Notes: generated from the sequence alone by a model not told the origin. A DNA stretch of 64,000 nucleotides from Aminipila sp032051575 (GCF_032051575.1 NZ_DAMBYD010000001.1:1-64000); one strand, 5' to 3'. Numbered from the stretch's first letter, positions 26,369-35,463 are shown. Made by a program: numbers and translations.

Positions 26369-27577
26369 ATGCTTACGTTAGACAAAATATACCATGCAGC
26401 TTATGTCTTAAGAGAGGTGGCAAGAAAGACAGATTTGATTTTAGCCCCAGGGCTGAGTCAGGAAAATACCATATATCTTAAAACAGAAAACCTGCAGGTG
26501 ACAGGTAGTTTTAAACTTAGAGGCGCTTATTATAAAATAAGCCAACTAAGTGAAGAGGAGAAAAAGCATGGGATTATTGCATGCAGTGCAGGAAACCACG
26601 CTCAAGGAGTCGCGCTTGCAGCACAAAAAAATGATATTCCTTGTTTAATTTGTATGCCGGATGGAGCTCCGTTAAGTAAAGTGGAAGCAACAAAAAAATA
26701 TGGAGCCGAAGTCTGTCTAGTGAAGAATACTTATGATGACGCCCATGCAAAAGCATTGGAAATTCAGAAAGAAGAAGGAAGAACCATGATTCATCCTTTT
26801 GATGATGATGATGTCATAGCCGGACAGGGGACAATTGGACTGGAAATTTTAGATCAGCTTTCCAGCGCAGATGCAGTAATTGTGCCTGTAGGCGGAGGTG
26901 GGTTACTTAGTGGAGTGGCCTTTGCCATAAAAAATCTAAATCCAAACTGCAAAGTCTATGGTGTGCAGGCAGCAGGAGCGCCCAGCATGTATAAGTCTAT
27001 AAAAGGTGGAGAGCCAATAACTCTTGATTCCGTCAATACTTTTGCAGATGGAATAGCGGTAAAGCACCCCGGCGACATTACCTATGAAATGATTTTAAAA
27101 TACGTAGATGATATGGCTATTGTATCTGAAGATGAAATTGCAGCAGCCATACTTGCACTGATGGAAAAGCAAAAGCTAGTTGCAGAAGGAGCTGGTGCTG
27201 TTTCTGTTGCAGCGGCAATGTTTAATAAGTTTAACCTGCATGGAAAAAAGGTGGTATGTCTTGTCAGTGGAGGGAACATTGATGTAAGCTTTTTAAACAG
27301 AGTCGTAACAAGAGGCCTGATTATGAGTGGCAGAAGAAGTACCATAACTGTTGAACTAGCAGACAGACCAGGGCAGCTTTTAAGCGTTAGCGAAATTATA
27401 AGCCGTTGTGGTGGTAACGTTGTTACTGTATATCATGATAGAAGCGACCCAAATATGGCAATTAATAGTTGTTTCCTCAGAGTGGTTATGGAAACAAGAG
27501 ACAGAGAACAAGCGGCAGAGATAAAACAGGAGTTAATAAAAGCAGGCATGCAGCTTGTGGGAGAAAAGCCACAATAA
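26369..27577 (+). CDS. ilvA: Threonine dehydratase (biosynthetic or catabolic type with ACT)
   Basis: The 402-residue PLP enzyme deaminates threonine to 2-oxobutanoate. The lysine motif TGSFKLRGA is near residue 50, the phosphate-binding loop GGGGLLSG near 180, and an ACT-like domain covers about 325-402 (ITVELADRPGQLLSVSEII). I prefer the ATG at 26369, nine bases after GGAGG, to the one at 26363. The short C-terminus is that of the TdcB/clostridial type. With the ilv operon it gives isoleucine from threonine. Confidence 0.92.
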   Translation: MLTLDKIYHAAYVLREVARKTDLILAPGLSQENTIYLKTENLQVTGSFKLRGAYYKISQLSEEEKKHGIIACSAGNHAQGVALAAQKNDIPCLICMPDGAPLSKVEATKKYGAEVCLVKNTYDDAHAKALEIQKEEGRTMIHPFDDDDVIAGQGTIGLEILDQLSSADAVIVPVGGGGLLSGVAFAIKNLNPNCKVYGVQAAGAPSMYKSIKGGEPITLDSVNTFADGIAVKHPGDITYEMILKYVDDMAIVSEDEIAAAILALMEKQKLVAEGAGAVSVAAAMFNKFNLHGKKVVCLVSGGNIDVSFLNRVVTRGLIMSGRRSTITVELADRPGQLLSVSEIISRCGGNVVTVYHDRSDPNMAINSCFLRVVMETRDREQAAEIKQELIKAGMQLVGEKPQ

Positions 27578-27591
27578 TAAAGACATAATAT

Positions 27592-27638
27592 AAAGGGGCT
27601 TGAACACTAACTTATGCGTTAGGTGTTCAAGCCCCTTT
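27592..27638. terminator. Long-stem terminator after ilvA
   Basis: GGGGCTTGAACACTAAC pairs with GTTAGGTGTTCAAGCCCC around a short loop, with AAA before and TTT after; a bidirectional terminator between ilvA and the leftward remnant. Confidence 0.85.
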
Positions 27639-27679
27639 ACACTTTTTGCTATATAGCGTTTGAGACAAGTTCAAAGCTT

Positions 27680-27853
27680 CTAGTTATTGATAGGGTAAAA
27701 TTTTCGATACTTTTCGTCATACATTATGGTCAATGCTTCTTGTTCTGAAACAGTTTTTAATTTGTAGATTGGCGTTCCCTCTGTCAACAAATTAGAATCC
27801 CAATCTTGATTACCAATGACAAGTCGAATAGACCCTCCTATCCTACTTCCCAC
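27680..27853 (-). pseudogene. Leftward 57-codon gene fragment
   Basis: The minus strand is open from a GTG at 27853 to TAG at 27680 with good protein composition: it contains RLVIGNQDWDSNLLTEGTPIYKL and EQEALTIMYDEKYRKFYPINN. No ribosome binding site or start lies upstream, and the frame breaks there. It looks like the C-terminal end of a lost gene. Family not recognised. This is the only content I can support in 27641-27943 besides the promoter region of the next gene. Confidence 0.45.
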
Positions 27854-27943
27854 TATTTTTATTTATAATTGTGCAAATAATGAACATAAGGCTGCATACG
27901 GCAATATGATTATCTAAGAAGAATAAAATTAAGGAGGCAGCAT

Positions 27944-28738
27944 ATGAAGCCGATTAGCTATTTACAGACAGATAAACGATGGGCTGGTATTGACTATTCT
28001 GCCAAAGGCGAAAATACAACAATAGGCGAATCTGGATGCGGCCCATCCTGCATGGCAATGGTAATTGCCACTCTTAAAGATTCAACGGTTACGCCAAAGG
28101 AAACTTGTGCATGGGCACTAAAAAACGGGTATAAAGCTTTCAAGCAAGGCACGTATTATAGTTATTTTGTACCTGCAGGAGCAGAGTATGAAATTAATTT
28201 AATAAAAGTCAATAAATTAAATCTTTATGGGGATAAAAGTACTTCGGCTAAGGAAGCTCATGAAAAAGCCGTTATAGCGTTAAAATCAGGCCGCTGGGTG
28301 ATTTCTTGTATGGGAAAAGGTAACTGGACAAAGTCAGGTCATTACGTTCTGGCATACGGCGTAGAAGAAAATAAGGTATTGATAAATGACCCAGGAAGCA
28401 CAAAAGCCGGAAGGATTCGTGCAGATATTGAATTATGGCAAAGCCAAGTTAAATACTATTGGATAGTAGAAGTAGATAGTATAAATGAAGAGGAGGAAGT
28501 GTCAGTGATAAGGTATGAGAAACTTAAGGATATATCCAATGATTATGGCTTTAGAGATATCATTGAAATTCTAATGAATGCAAAAATAATTAATGGGGAC
28601 GGCTCGGATACCAGTGGAAATAATGATGTTATAGATTTATCTCTGGATCAGGTCCGCACGTTTGTAATGCTGTATCGTGGCGGTGCTTTTGACCGTAAGC
28701 TCATGGAAATGGGAATGCAGCCTGCTGTTAAAATTTAA
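27944..28738 (+). CDS. C39-like cysteine peptidase with endolysin-type C-terminal module
   Basis: The 264-residue protein has an N-terminal papain-like/C39-like domain: Cys32 in SGCGPSCMAMV, His128 in GHYVLAYG and Asp144 in NDPG form the likely triad. No signal peptide is seen. Residues about 189-264 (RYEKLKDI...IIEILMNAKIINGDG...DLSLDQVRTFVM) form a module that recurs at the end of the M23 endolysin encoded at 57000. Such tails occur in clostridial phage endolysins, so this is probably a phage-derived wall hydrolase. It stands alone with AAGGAGG before the ATG. Confidence 0.75.
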   Translation: MKPISYLQTDKRWAGIDYSAKGENTTIGESGCGPSCMAMVIATLKDSTVTPKETCAWALKNGYKAFKQGTYYSYFVPAGAEYEINLIKVNKLNLYGDKSTSAKEAHEKAVIALKSGRWVISCMGKGNWTKSGHYVLAYGVEENKVLINDPGSTKAGRIRADIELWQSQVKYYWIVEVDSINEEEEVSVIRYEKLKDISNDYGFRDIIEILMNAKIINGDGSDTSGNNDVIDLSLDQVRTFVMLYRGGAFDRKLMEMGMQPAVKI

Positions 28739-28799
28739 ATCAAGGGAGCTAAAGCTTTAGAAATGCAGGGATGTGTTTTTAAAGCTTTTTATTCATGAG

Positions 28800-28833
28800 A
28801 AAGGCCCGATTACATAGGGTAACCAGGGCCTTT
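28800..28833. terminator. Bidirectional terminator
   Basis: AAAGGCCC and GGGCCTTT flank an 18-base loop between the convergent peptidase and M56 genes. Confidence 0.7.
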
Positions 28834-28867
28834 ATCACATACTATTTTGATTGTTGACTTATATCAT

Positions 28868-30799
28868 TTACTGTTTTGGATAAATGTTGTTATCATAGGA
28901 GCGTGAATCAGTTCCAAATACTAGAATTGGCGCAATAGATTTGTTTTTTACGTTTCTTCCGGCGGTGGAAATATCATAATCTCGCATTGTGATATTGTAA
29001 ATTGTTGCACCATCAGCGAACCCGAACAATCCGATTACTTTTGAATTAGGGTTGGTCATTGTCAGCCCTTTTATTTCAAAACCATTTCCGCAATAAGTCC
29101 CAGTAAATGGATTTTTAGGGGCTCCTATGGGTTCCCACTCAGCCGTTGACATTTGTATATCGGCAGCCTGAATATAGTCTTTATCAAGGGTATAACTCCC
29201 TTGACCGATTGACCGCAGTTGTGTTTCATTTTCTACTTGATAGTATTTTTTTCCGGCTAAAATGAAGGTATCCATTGTCAATTTATCATTTGGAGTGCCG
29301 ATAATTTTGGGATAAACCCGATTGTCCGTTAATGTGACGTTGGTAGGAACAGCACAAATCGGGTCAGCTTTCTTTTCTGCTATGTTTTTTCCCGCTGATG
29401 ATATGTCTATATCTCTTAATTCAATATTATGCAGGCTTGCTCCTTTAGCATATCCGAAAAAACCGGACACTTTTGTGTTGGGGTTAGTCATAGTCAAGCC
29501 CTTAATATTGAAGCCATTTCCATCAAAAGTCCCAGTAAAAGGCTTAGTAGCAGTTCCGATAGGCACCCATTCGTCAGTGGATAGAACAATATCCTTTGCA
29601 AGCATATACAGTTTGTCTAAGCTATTGCTGCCTGTACCGATGGAACGAAGCCCCTTCTCTGTATAAACGAAGTAAACGGTTCTATTATTGATAGTGCCGC
29701 CAGCTTCAATATCGGGGACACTGGTTGACTCAGCGCTAATGTTGACAGCAGCATACGCGCCTGAAAAAGTAAAACCGCAAACCATTACGACCGTAAGTAG
29801 TAATGATATGCATATGCCCCATTTGCTTTTTTTCTTAAATTTCATAATAGCATCTAACCTCTCTTTCAGCAATTCCACACTTTCAGTAAGCGTGACAGAG
29901 GCAAGAGCATTTTCGTAATGCCCACCTGTTTTTATTGCTTCAATCAACGTATCACCATAAGCGTATTTTTCTTTTTCAGTCAGTCCCTTAATAACTGTTT
30001 CATCACAAGACAACTCACATGCTTTGCTTATTTCCCGTCCCATTAAACGCACGGCAGGGTTAAACCAATGGACGCAGATGGTGATTTGTATCAGCCATTT
30101 ATAAAACATGTCCCGTCGTTTATAGTGGGTTAGTTCATGCAAAATTGTGTACTCAAAATCAGAATCAGATAGTTTTGTGGTAGGGAGCATAATGCAGGGT
30201 CGAAAAAAGCCAATAAGCAAAGGGGATGAAATCAGCGGATTTGTGTAAATTAAAACCGCTCTTTTTATACCTTCTTGTTCTACTAATTTCCCCAAACGCT
30301 CCCAATGCTTAATATCTGACACTTCAACTTGCCCTGCTTTTATATACTTCACAAAACTTTGATAGATGGTTATTTTTCGAATTAACAGCAAGGCTGCCAC
30401 AAATAGCCAGATCAGCAAAGCATTTTGTATCACCTTATCAAGTATGCTTTGTACTACCGCTACAATTTCTTTTGGCCCCTGAGCGTTTGTCATATCATCT
30501 TGATTTACGTTCTGATAATCACTTTCGTTGTAAGTTGACAAGTCTGCCACATTTTGTTTAGGGGCCTCTATCATTTCTGATTGTGGAATAACATTGTCAA
30601 TTTGCTGGAATACATTTCCCACAAGGTTTATTTCAAGCGTAAAGGGCAGCAACAAACGGGCAATCACAATCAGCCAAATGTAATACTGCCAGCTTTTGCT
30701 AATCTTATTCTTGATTAGCGGCTTCCAAAGGATAAGAATGAAAATTAAGAATGTGCCAGAAATAGATAAGGACAGCAATACTTTTAGCAGTTCGTTCAT
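28868..30799 (-). CDS. M56 (BlaR1-like) receptor with two GLUG-like repeats
   Basis: From the ATG at 30799 (ATGA overlap with the BlaI stop) the protein has 643 residues. Membrane helices lie near 10-30, 40-55 and 125-142; the zinc motif HELTH is at 221-225; another helix near 330. The exterior part carries two homologous units of about 110 residues, each with LRSIGxGSxxLDKxYxxAxDIxxST and GxFGxAxGAxxxNI, resembling GLUG repeats of surface adhesins. An M56 protease linked to such repeats implies sensing of a wall or surface ligand. Paired BlaI gene directly upstream. Confidence 0.85.
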   Translation of the reverse strand: MNELLKVLLSLSISGTFLIFILILWKPLIKNKISKSWQYYIWLIVIARLLLPFTLEINLVGNVFQQIDNVIPQSEMIEAPKQNVADLSTYNESDYQNVNQDDMTNAQGPKEIVAVVQSILDKVIQNALLIWLFVAALLLIRKITIYQSFVKYIKAGQVEVSDIKHWERLGKLVEQEGIKRAVLIYTNPLISSPLLIGFFRPCIMLPTTKLSDSDFEYTILHELTHYKRRDMFYKWLIQITICVHWFNPAVRLMGREISKACELSCDETVIKGLTEKEKYAYGDTLIEAIKTGGHYENALASVTLTESVELLKERLDAIMKFKKKSKWGICISLLLTVVMVCGFTFSGAYAAVNISAESTSVPDIEAGGTINNRTVYFVYTEKGLRSIGTGSNSLDKLYMLAKDIVLSTDEWVPIGTATKPFTGTFDGNGFNIKGLTMTNPNTKVSGFFGYAKGASLHNIELRDIDISSAGKNIAEKKADPICAVPTNVTLTDNRVYPKIIGTPNDKLTMDTFILAGKKYYQVENETQLRSIGQGSYTLDKDYIQAADIQMSTAEWEPIGAPKNPFTGTYCGNGFEIKGLTMTNPNSKVIGLFGFADGATIYNITMRDYDISTAGRNVKNKSIAPILVFGTDSRSYDNNIYPKQ

Positions 30800-31176
30800 T
30801 CTTTCCCCTGGCCCTCTCTCCAATGTTTTTTTAATCGCTCGTAATCATCGGATGAAATTAAATCCTTGTGAATCAATGTGGAAATTAAGTCCTTGGCATT
30901 CCCCTCGTAAATCTTTTCTAGGAATGTTTCTGTTTGCGCAGCTTTGTATTCTGCTTCCGAAACTAGAGCAGTATACTTGTTCCTGTGGCCAATCTTGCTA
31001 ATTTTCAGGAATCCCTTTTCTATCAGGCGGGATAGCAAAGAAATAATCGTGTTTTTAGTCGCTGGTGTCCCTTTCGTTTCCAGTGCTTCCACGATTTCAG
31101 CGTAAAGGGCTGATCCGCTATTTGCCCAAATGGTTTTCATAAGCTCTAATTCAAAATCCGACACCTGTTGTATCAT
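30796..31176 (-). CDS. BlaI/MecI/CopY-family repressor (second copy)
   Basis: The 126-residue repressor starts at the ATG at 31176, after AGGAGA; a longer frame to 31218 crosses the promoter. It has the family pattern VSDFELELMKTIWANSG, a winged helix (TPATKNTIISLLSRLIEKGFL) and a dimerisation tail. It overlaps the M56 gene by 4 bases (ATGA). Its sequence differs clearly from the copy at 219, and its operator core differs too, so the two systems are probably insulated. Confidence 0.9.
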   Translation of the reverse strand: MIQQVSDFELELMKTIWANSGSALYAEIVEALETKGTPATKNTIISLLSRLIEKGFLKISKIGHRNKYTALVSEAEYKAAQTETFLEKIYEGNAKDLISTLIHKDLISSDDYERLKKHWREGQGKE

Positions 31177-31204
31177 TCTGATTCTCCTCTCTAAGATTGC
31201 GTAG

Positions 31205-31247
31205 TGCACTCTAAGCATAAGATAGCACTTTGCACTCTAACTGTCAA
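31205..31247 (-). promoter_or_regulatory. Promoter with duplicated operator half
   Basis: On the minus strand TTGACA (31242-31247) and TATCTT (31219-31224) have 17-base spacing. TTAGAGTGCA occurs twice, at 31205-31214 and 31231-31240, 26 bases apart and overlapping the spacer and the start region, which suits BlaI autorepression. TAGTGCACT gives a local dyad. Confidence 0.65.
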
Positions 31248-31359
31248 CCAATTTTATGGAAATATCCTGCTACGTTTTTTACTCTATTTTGTGTGGAAAA
31301 TTTCAATAAATAAGATAAAAAAACATAATATGATTGACTAATCAATAAAATTTTAAGGA

Positions 31360-31422
31360 GAGGTATATTTTGAAGTAGGTAAAGATGTGGACATAATTGT
31401 TGCAAAAGGTACTCCTCTTGAG
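31360..31422 (+). pseudogene. Scar of an amidohydrolase C-terminus
   Basis: This frame reads EVYFEVGKDVDIIVAKGTPLE, the conserved C-terminal turn of composite-domain amidohydrolases; the amidohydrolase encoded at 51647 has the parallel GSIEVGKYADLVVFEENPFD. It has no proper start and runs into the next gene's ribosome binding site. Probably the trace of a deleted gene of this operon or region. Confidence 0.45.
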
Positions 31423-31435
31423 AATGGAGGTAAGT

Positions 31436-32944
31436 GTGAAAAATGTAAAACGAATGTTTATAAACGGGCAGTGGTTATTGTCTTCTTCCGAAAAGACGAA
31501 GGACATAATTAACCCTGCAACAGGGGAAATCGTTGCAGTTGTAACAGAAGGCCAAGATAATGATGTCATATTGGCCGTAGAGTCAGCTAAAATTGCCTTT
31601 AAAGACGATTCTGTATGGAGAAGTATGAGTGCTGAAGAACGTGGCGCGTTATTGTATAAAATCGCAGATTTAATTGAAAAAAGGATAGATGAGATAGCAA
31701 GGACAGAGTGCATAAATACAGGAAAGTTGTTTAGAGAAACAAGATACGATGATGTGTATGCTGCCATAGGAGCATTTAGATTTTATGGTGGGATTGCAGC
31801 TTCTCTACAGGGGCATACGTCCAATAATTCAAATAATTTGTTATCAATGACAATTAGGGAACCTATAGGTATTTGCAGCATAATCGTTCCGTGGAATTAC
31901 CCTTTGGGAACTGCATCAGCAAGTATAGCACCAGCATTGGCAGCAGGCAATACCATAATTGTAAAGCCATCTTCCCTTACTCCTTTAACAACCATTATGC
32001 TTTTTGAAATTTTTGAAGAAGCAGGCTTACCGGCAGGGGCTGCAAATCTGGTTTTGGGTTCCGGCAGTAACATCGGAAAGGAATTAATTACAAACAAAAA
32101 TGTAAACAAGATTGTTTTTACCGGCAGCACAAAAACTGGTATGGATATCATTCAGGATTCATCGTCAAGTTTGAAAAAATTAGCACTTGAGTTGGGAGGT
32201 AAATCTCCAGTTATAGTGTTTGATGACGTGGATATAGATTTAGTCGTAGATAATGTTATGTTTGGCATATTTTTAAGTCAAGGTCAGGTTTGTGTGGCAG
32301 GTTCAAGGCTATTGGTTCAGGAAGGCATATATGATAAGTTGGTTGAAACCTTAGTAAAAAGAGTAGGCTCCATAAAGATTGGAATGCCTTTTGATGAAAA
32401 TGCAGAATTTGGCCCATTGATTTCAAAAGAACATATGGCTTGCGTATTGAATTATATAGTGGTGGGGATAAGAGAAGGCGCCAAGCTGGCAGTGGGAGGC
32501 AAGAGAATAGTTGACGGAGATTTTGAAAAAGGATGCTTTGTTGAGCCCACTGTATTTATAGATTGTAAAAGCAATATGAGAATAGTGAAGGAAGAAATAT
32601 TCGGGCCAGTTTTGACAGTTCAGAGTTTTTCAACTGAACAAGAAGCTATCGATATAGCTAATGACACTATTTATGGATTGGCAGGAGCCGTATTTACAAA
32701 GGATATTGGGAAAGCTCTTAGAGTGTGTAAGTTTGTAAAGTCTGGATTGTTATGGGTGAATACATATTTAGAAGCTGGCTCAAGCCTTCCAGTGAGTCCA
32801 TATAAGCAAAGCGGCATAGGAGTTATGGGCGGAATACAAGGTCTGGAAGAGTTTACTATTTTAAAGCAGATAAATATGAGTTTAAACCCTAAAAAAACCA
32901 ATTGGTTTCAGAATGATGATAAAAGGAAAGAAGGCGGGCTATGA
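31436..32944 (+). CDS. NAD(P)-dependent aldehyde dehydrogenase
   Basis: From the GTG at 31436, five bases after GGAGG, the protein has 502 residues and starts VKNVKRMFINGQWLLSS. It has the ALDH-superfamily motifs: PWNYPL, the NAD-binding FTGSTKTG, the catalytic glutamate in LELGGKSP, the cysteine in SQGQVCVAGSR and EEIFGPV. It resembles betaine-aldehyde/gamma-aminobutyraldehyde dehydrogenases. It overlaps the following FGE-like gene (ATGA) and is followed by a GPH transporter, so it probably oxidises an aldehyde derived from an imported substrate. Confidence 0.9.
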   Translation: MKNVKRMFINGQWLLSSSEKTKDIINPATGEIVAVVTEGQDNDVILAVESAKIAFKDDSVWRSMSAEERGALLYKIADLIEKRIDEIARTECINTGKLFRETRYDDVYAAIGAFRFYGGIAASLQGHTSNNSNNLLSMTIREPIGICSIIVPWNYPLGTASASIAPALAAGNTIIVKPSSLTPLTTIMLFEIFEEAGLPAGAANLVLGSGSNIGKELITNKNVNKIVFTGSTKTGMDIIQDSSSSLKKLALELGGKSPVIVFDDVDIDLVVDNVMFGIFLSQGQVCVAGSRLLVQEGIYDKLVETLVKRVGSIKIGMPFDENAEFGPLISKEHMACVLNYIVVGIREGAKLAVGGKRIVDGDFEKGCFVEPTVFIDCKSNMRIVKEEIFGPVLTVQSFSTEQEAIDIANDTIYGLAGAVFTKDIGKALRVCKFVKSGLLWVNTYLEAGSSLPVSPYKQSGIGVMGGIQGLEEFTILKQINMSLNPKKTNWFQNDDKRKEGGL

Positions 32945-33924
32945 GAAATACAGTTGAAATTACAGATGACAGAAATTTAAAGTCTGTCATGGTCAGGATT
33001 CCTAAATTTAAAATATCCGACGTTATTGAAGGGGGTGCTGATGTTACGCATCCAGCATTTATAGTGGACGGAAATGAGTTAGAGGCAATATATATAAGCA
33101 AATATCAAAATGTGGTGATTAATGGATTAGCATATAGTTTGCAAAACAAAGACCCAGAAGTTTTTGTCACTATAGAGGAAGCGCGAAACTATTGTAAAAA
33201 TAAGGGTAAGGGGTGGCACCTCATGACTAACGATGAATGGGCAGCTGTAGCCCTTTTATCAAAAAAGAACAATACCCTTCCCAGAGGAAATAATAATTAT
33301 GGGAAAGATTACCGATTTGAAGATCAAGAAGGAACATTATCAGAAAATAAACCGTGTCCAATCGAAGGAAAGCCTTTTAGAATCCTGACGGGCTCAGGCC
33401 CTGTTGAATGGAGCCATGATGGGACAACAGACGGCATCTATGACATGAACGGTAATGTTTGGGAATGGGTCGACGGCATTCGTTCAGTTGACTGCGAATT
33501 ACAGCTTAGGAGACAAAGTGACGGTGTATGGCGTGCTTTGGACGGTGGGGGGGATTTCTGTAAAGCAGGTGCGAGGGAATCCTTAAAATACAGGGATCTG
33601 AACACAGATGGTACACTAATATTATCGGTATCTGAAAGTGGTGAACACACGGATAAAGACACATTAATTAGCCCATATAAGACTGTAAAAACCAATGTAG
33701 ATAAGGCCTTCACCAATAAGCTTATAGCTATGGCTCTGCTTCCAGAAGGTGATAAATATGAAGAAGATGTGGTGGCCGTCAACGTAAAAGGAACATATAA
33801 CGCTATACGTGGAGGTTATTGGATAAACAAAGAAAATGCAGGAGTATTTGCATTGGGACTAATATTAAAAGACGATGAAAACTATTTTGATGTGGGATTC
33901 AGATGTGCGTATTATGAACAATAG
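32941..33924 (+). CDS. FGE-sulfatase/C-type-lectin-fold protein
   Basis: The 327-residue protein has no signal peptide. After a 50-residue lead it shows the formylglycine-generating-enzyme/C-type-lectin fold: GWHLMTNDEWAA near 98, GIYDMNGNVWEWVDG near 163, and the C-terminal RGGYW...NAGVFALGL...DVGFRCA. This set is closest to the lectin domains of DGR-diversified and phage receptor proteins rather than true sulfatase activators, whose catalytic cysteine pair I do not see. It overlaps the aldehyde dehydrogenase gene by 4 bases and precedes a transporter gene. Function in this operon is unclear. Confidence 0.75.
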   Translation: MRNTVEITDDRNLKSVMVRIPKFKISDVIEGGADVTHPAFIVDGNELEAIYISKYQNVVINGLAYSLQNKDPEVFVTIEEARNYCKNKGKGWHLMTNDEWAAVALLSKKNNTLPRGNNNYGKDYRFEDQEGTLSENKPCPIEGKPFRILTGSGPVEWSHDGTTDGIYDMNGNVWEWVDGIRSVDCELQLRRQSDGVWRALDGGGDFCKAGARESLKYRDLNTDGTLILSVSESGEHTDKDTLISPYKTVKTNVDKAFTNKLIAMALLPEGDKYEEDVVAVNVKGTYNAIRGGYWINKENAGVFALGLILKDDENYFDVGFRCAYYEQ

Positions 33925-33948
33925 AACATAGAGAAGGAGAATAAGCAG

Positions 33949-35397
33949 TTGAGTAAAGATTTTGAAACAAAAATTATAACTGAGAAGCTTGACCTTAAAA
34001 CCACAGTAATGTATGGAATCGGAGGTATGGGAGAAGACATAGCGTACAATATATTCTATATGTTTTTCATCTTCTTTTTGACTAGTGTTGCAGGAATAAA
34101 TCCAGCAGCAGCAGGGACAATATCACTAATAGCAGTAATGTGGGATGCAATAACGGATCCAATAGTAGGATATTTGTCGGACAGATATAAAGGGAATAAA
34201 TTTGGGAAGAGAGCCACTTTTATATTAGCAGGAGCTATTCCTCTTGGTTTATTTGTTTTTATCCTGTTTTGTGATGTGAATCTTGGGCAGACAGCAAAGA
34301 TTTTATACTTTATTATGATAAATATAGCTTTCTGGATGTTTTTTACCATAGTTGATATACCGTACATAGCTGTAGCATCAGAAGTAACTGATGATTACGA
34401 TTCTAAAACTAGGATGCGGACTTCTGTGCTTTTATTTTCTGCATTTGGTCAGGTAATTTTAACGGTAGGCATATTAAAATTTATGGATTTTATGGCGCTT
34501 CAGGGCAAAAGTGACGTTTTGACATGGAAGATAATCGGTGCCGTTTTAGGAACGGTAACAGCCATTGCATTTCTTACAACAGCTGTTGCACTTAGAGGAA
34601 AAGATCGCAATGCAATTAAGGAAGAAACAGTAAAAAACAACCAAAGCGGTGGATTTATCCAAGTAGCCTTTAAGGATGCTAAGGATTTATTTCATATAAA
34701 GCAGTACAGACTGACTGCGTGTATGGGATTTTTATATAATGTGTTTTTGGGCGTATCTAACAGCTCTTTATTATATTTTTTAATGTTTACATGTAGATTT
34801 GATAACAATCAGATAGCTATGGTCAACTTCTGGCCTGGAATTATTTCTATAATGTTTATCGTGCCAATGGGAAATCTTATAGTTAAACTGGGTAAAAAAT
34901 CTGGGATGTTGATCGGATTTATAATTCTATTTGTATATTCAGTCATTTTATGTTTTATAACTCCAAGCACATTTCTTATGATGGCGCTTCTAATATGTTT
35001 ATGTCTGGCTTCTGCATCATTTTGGATTATAATATATGCCATGAATTTTGACATAGCTGAAATATATGAATTTAAGTACGGAAAAAGAAGAGAGGGGCTA
35101 ATCATTTCGCTAAGCTCATTCTTAACAAAAGCAGGAGTTGCTATAGGTATGTGGCTGAATGGAATAGTAATGTCATTACTTAGGGTCGATCCTACCGTTG
35201 AAGTGGTCACTGAAAGTATGAGTTCGGCATTAAGAGTGATTTATGCAGGAATTCCGATAGGTATAATCTTTGTCATGATAGTTGTATGTTCACGGTACAA
35301 AGTTAATAAAAAAAATATAACAGAGTTGGAGCAGGCTCTAAAACTAAAAAAAGACGGAGAGGAATATTCTCTAGAGGCTTTTAAAAACATTTTATAG
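33949..35397 (+). CDS. GPH-family (MelB-like) sodium:solute symporter
   Basis: The 482-residue protein has twelve membrane segments and GPH features: YGIGGMGEDIAYN near the start, DAITDPIVGYLSDR after helix 2 and a central loop near residue 225. Members import sugars, glucuronides or sulfonate-type sugars with sodium or protons. It starts at a TTG eight bases after AAGGAGA. It follows the aldehyde dehydrogenase and lectin-fold genes and precedes a TetR gene, so substrate uptake for this operon is inferred. Confidence 0.88.
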   Translation: MSKDFETKIITEKLDLKTTVMYGIGGMGEDIAYNIFYMFFIFFLTSVAGINPAAAGTISLIAVMWDAITDPIVGYLSDRYKGNKFGKRATFILAGAIPLGLFVFILFCDVNLGQTAKILYFIMINIAFWMFFTIVDIPYIAVASEVTDDYDSKTRMRTSVLLFSAFGQVILTVGILKFMDFMALQGKSDVLTWKIIGAVLGTVTAIAFLTTAVALRGKDRNAIKEETVKNNQSGGFIQVAFKDAKDLFHIKQYRLTACMGFLYNVFLGVSNSSLLYFLMFTCRFDNNQIAMVNFWPGIISIMFIVPMGNLIVKLGKKSGMLIGFIILFVYSVILCFITPSTFLMMALLICLCLASASFWIIIYAMNFDIAEIYEFKYGKRREGLIISLSSFLTKAGVAIGMWLNGIVMSLLRVDPTVEVVTESMSSALRVIYAGIPIGIIFVMIVVCSRYKVNKKNITELEQALKLKKDGEEYSLEAFKNIL

Positions 35398-35463
35398 CGC
35401 CCAAATACTCAAGAACCAGATTGAAAAAATAAAAATACAATTATAAAAATGGGGAAGAAGTAA

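Noticed and set aside
32941..33924. Diversity-generating retroelement target
   Set aside because: The lectin-fold pattern suggests it, but no reverse transcriptase, template repeat or accessory gene is present in the window, so only the fold is claimed.
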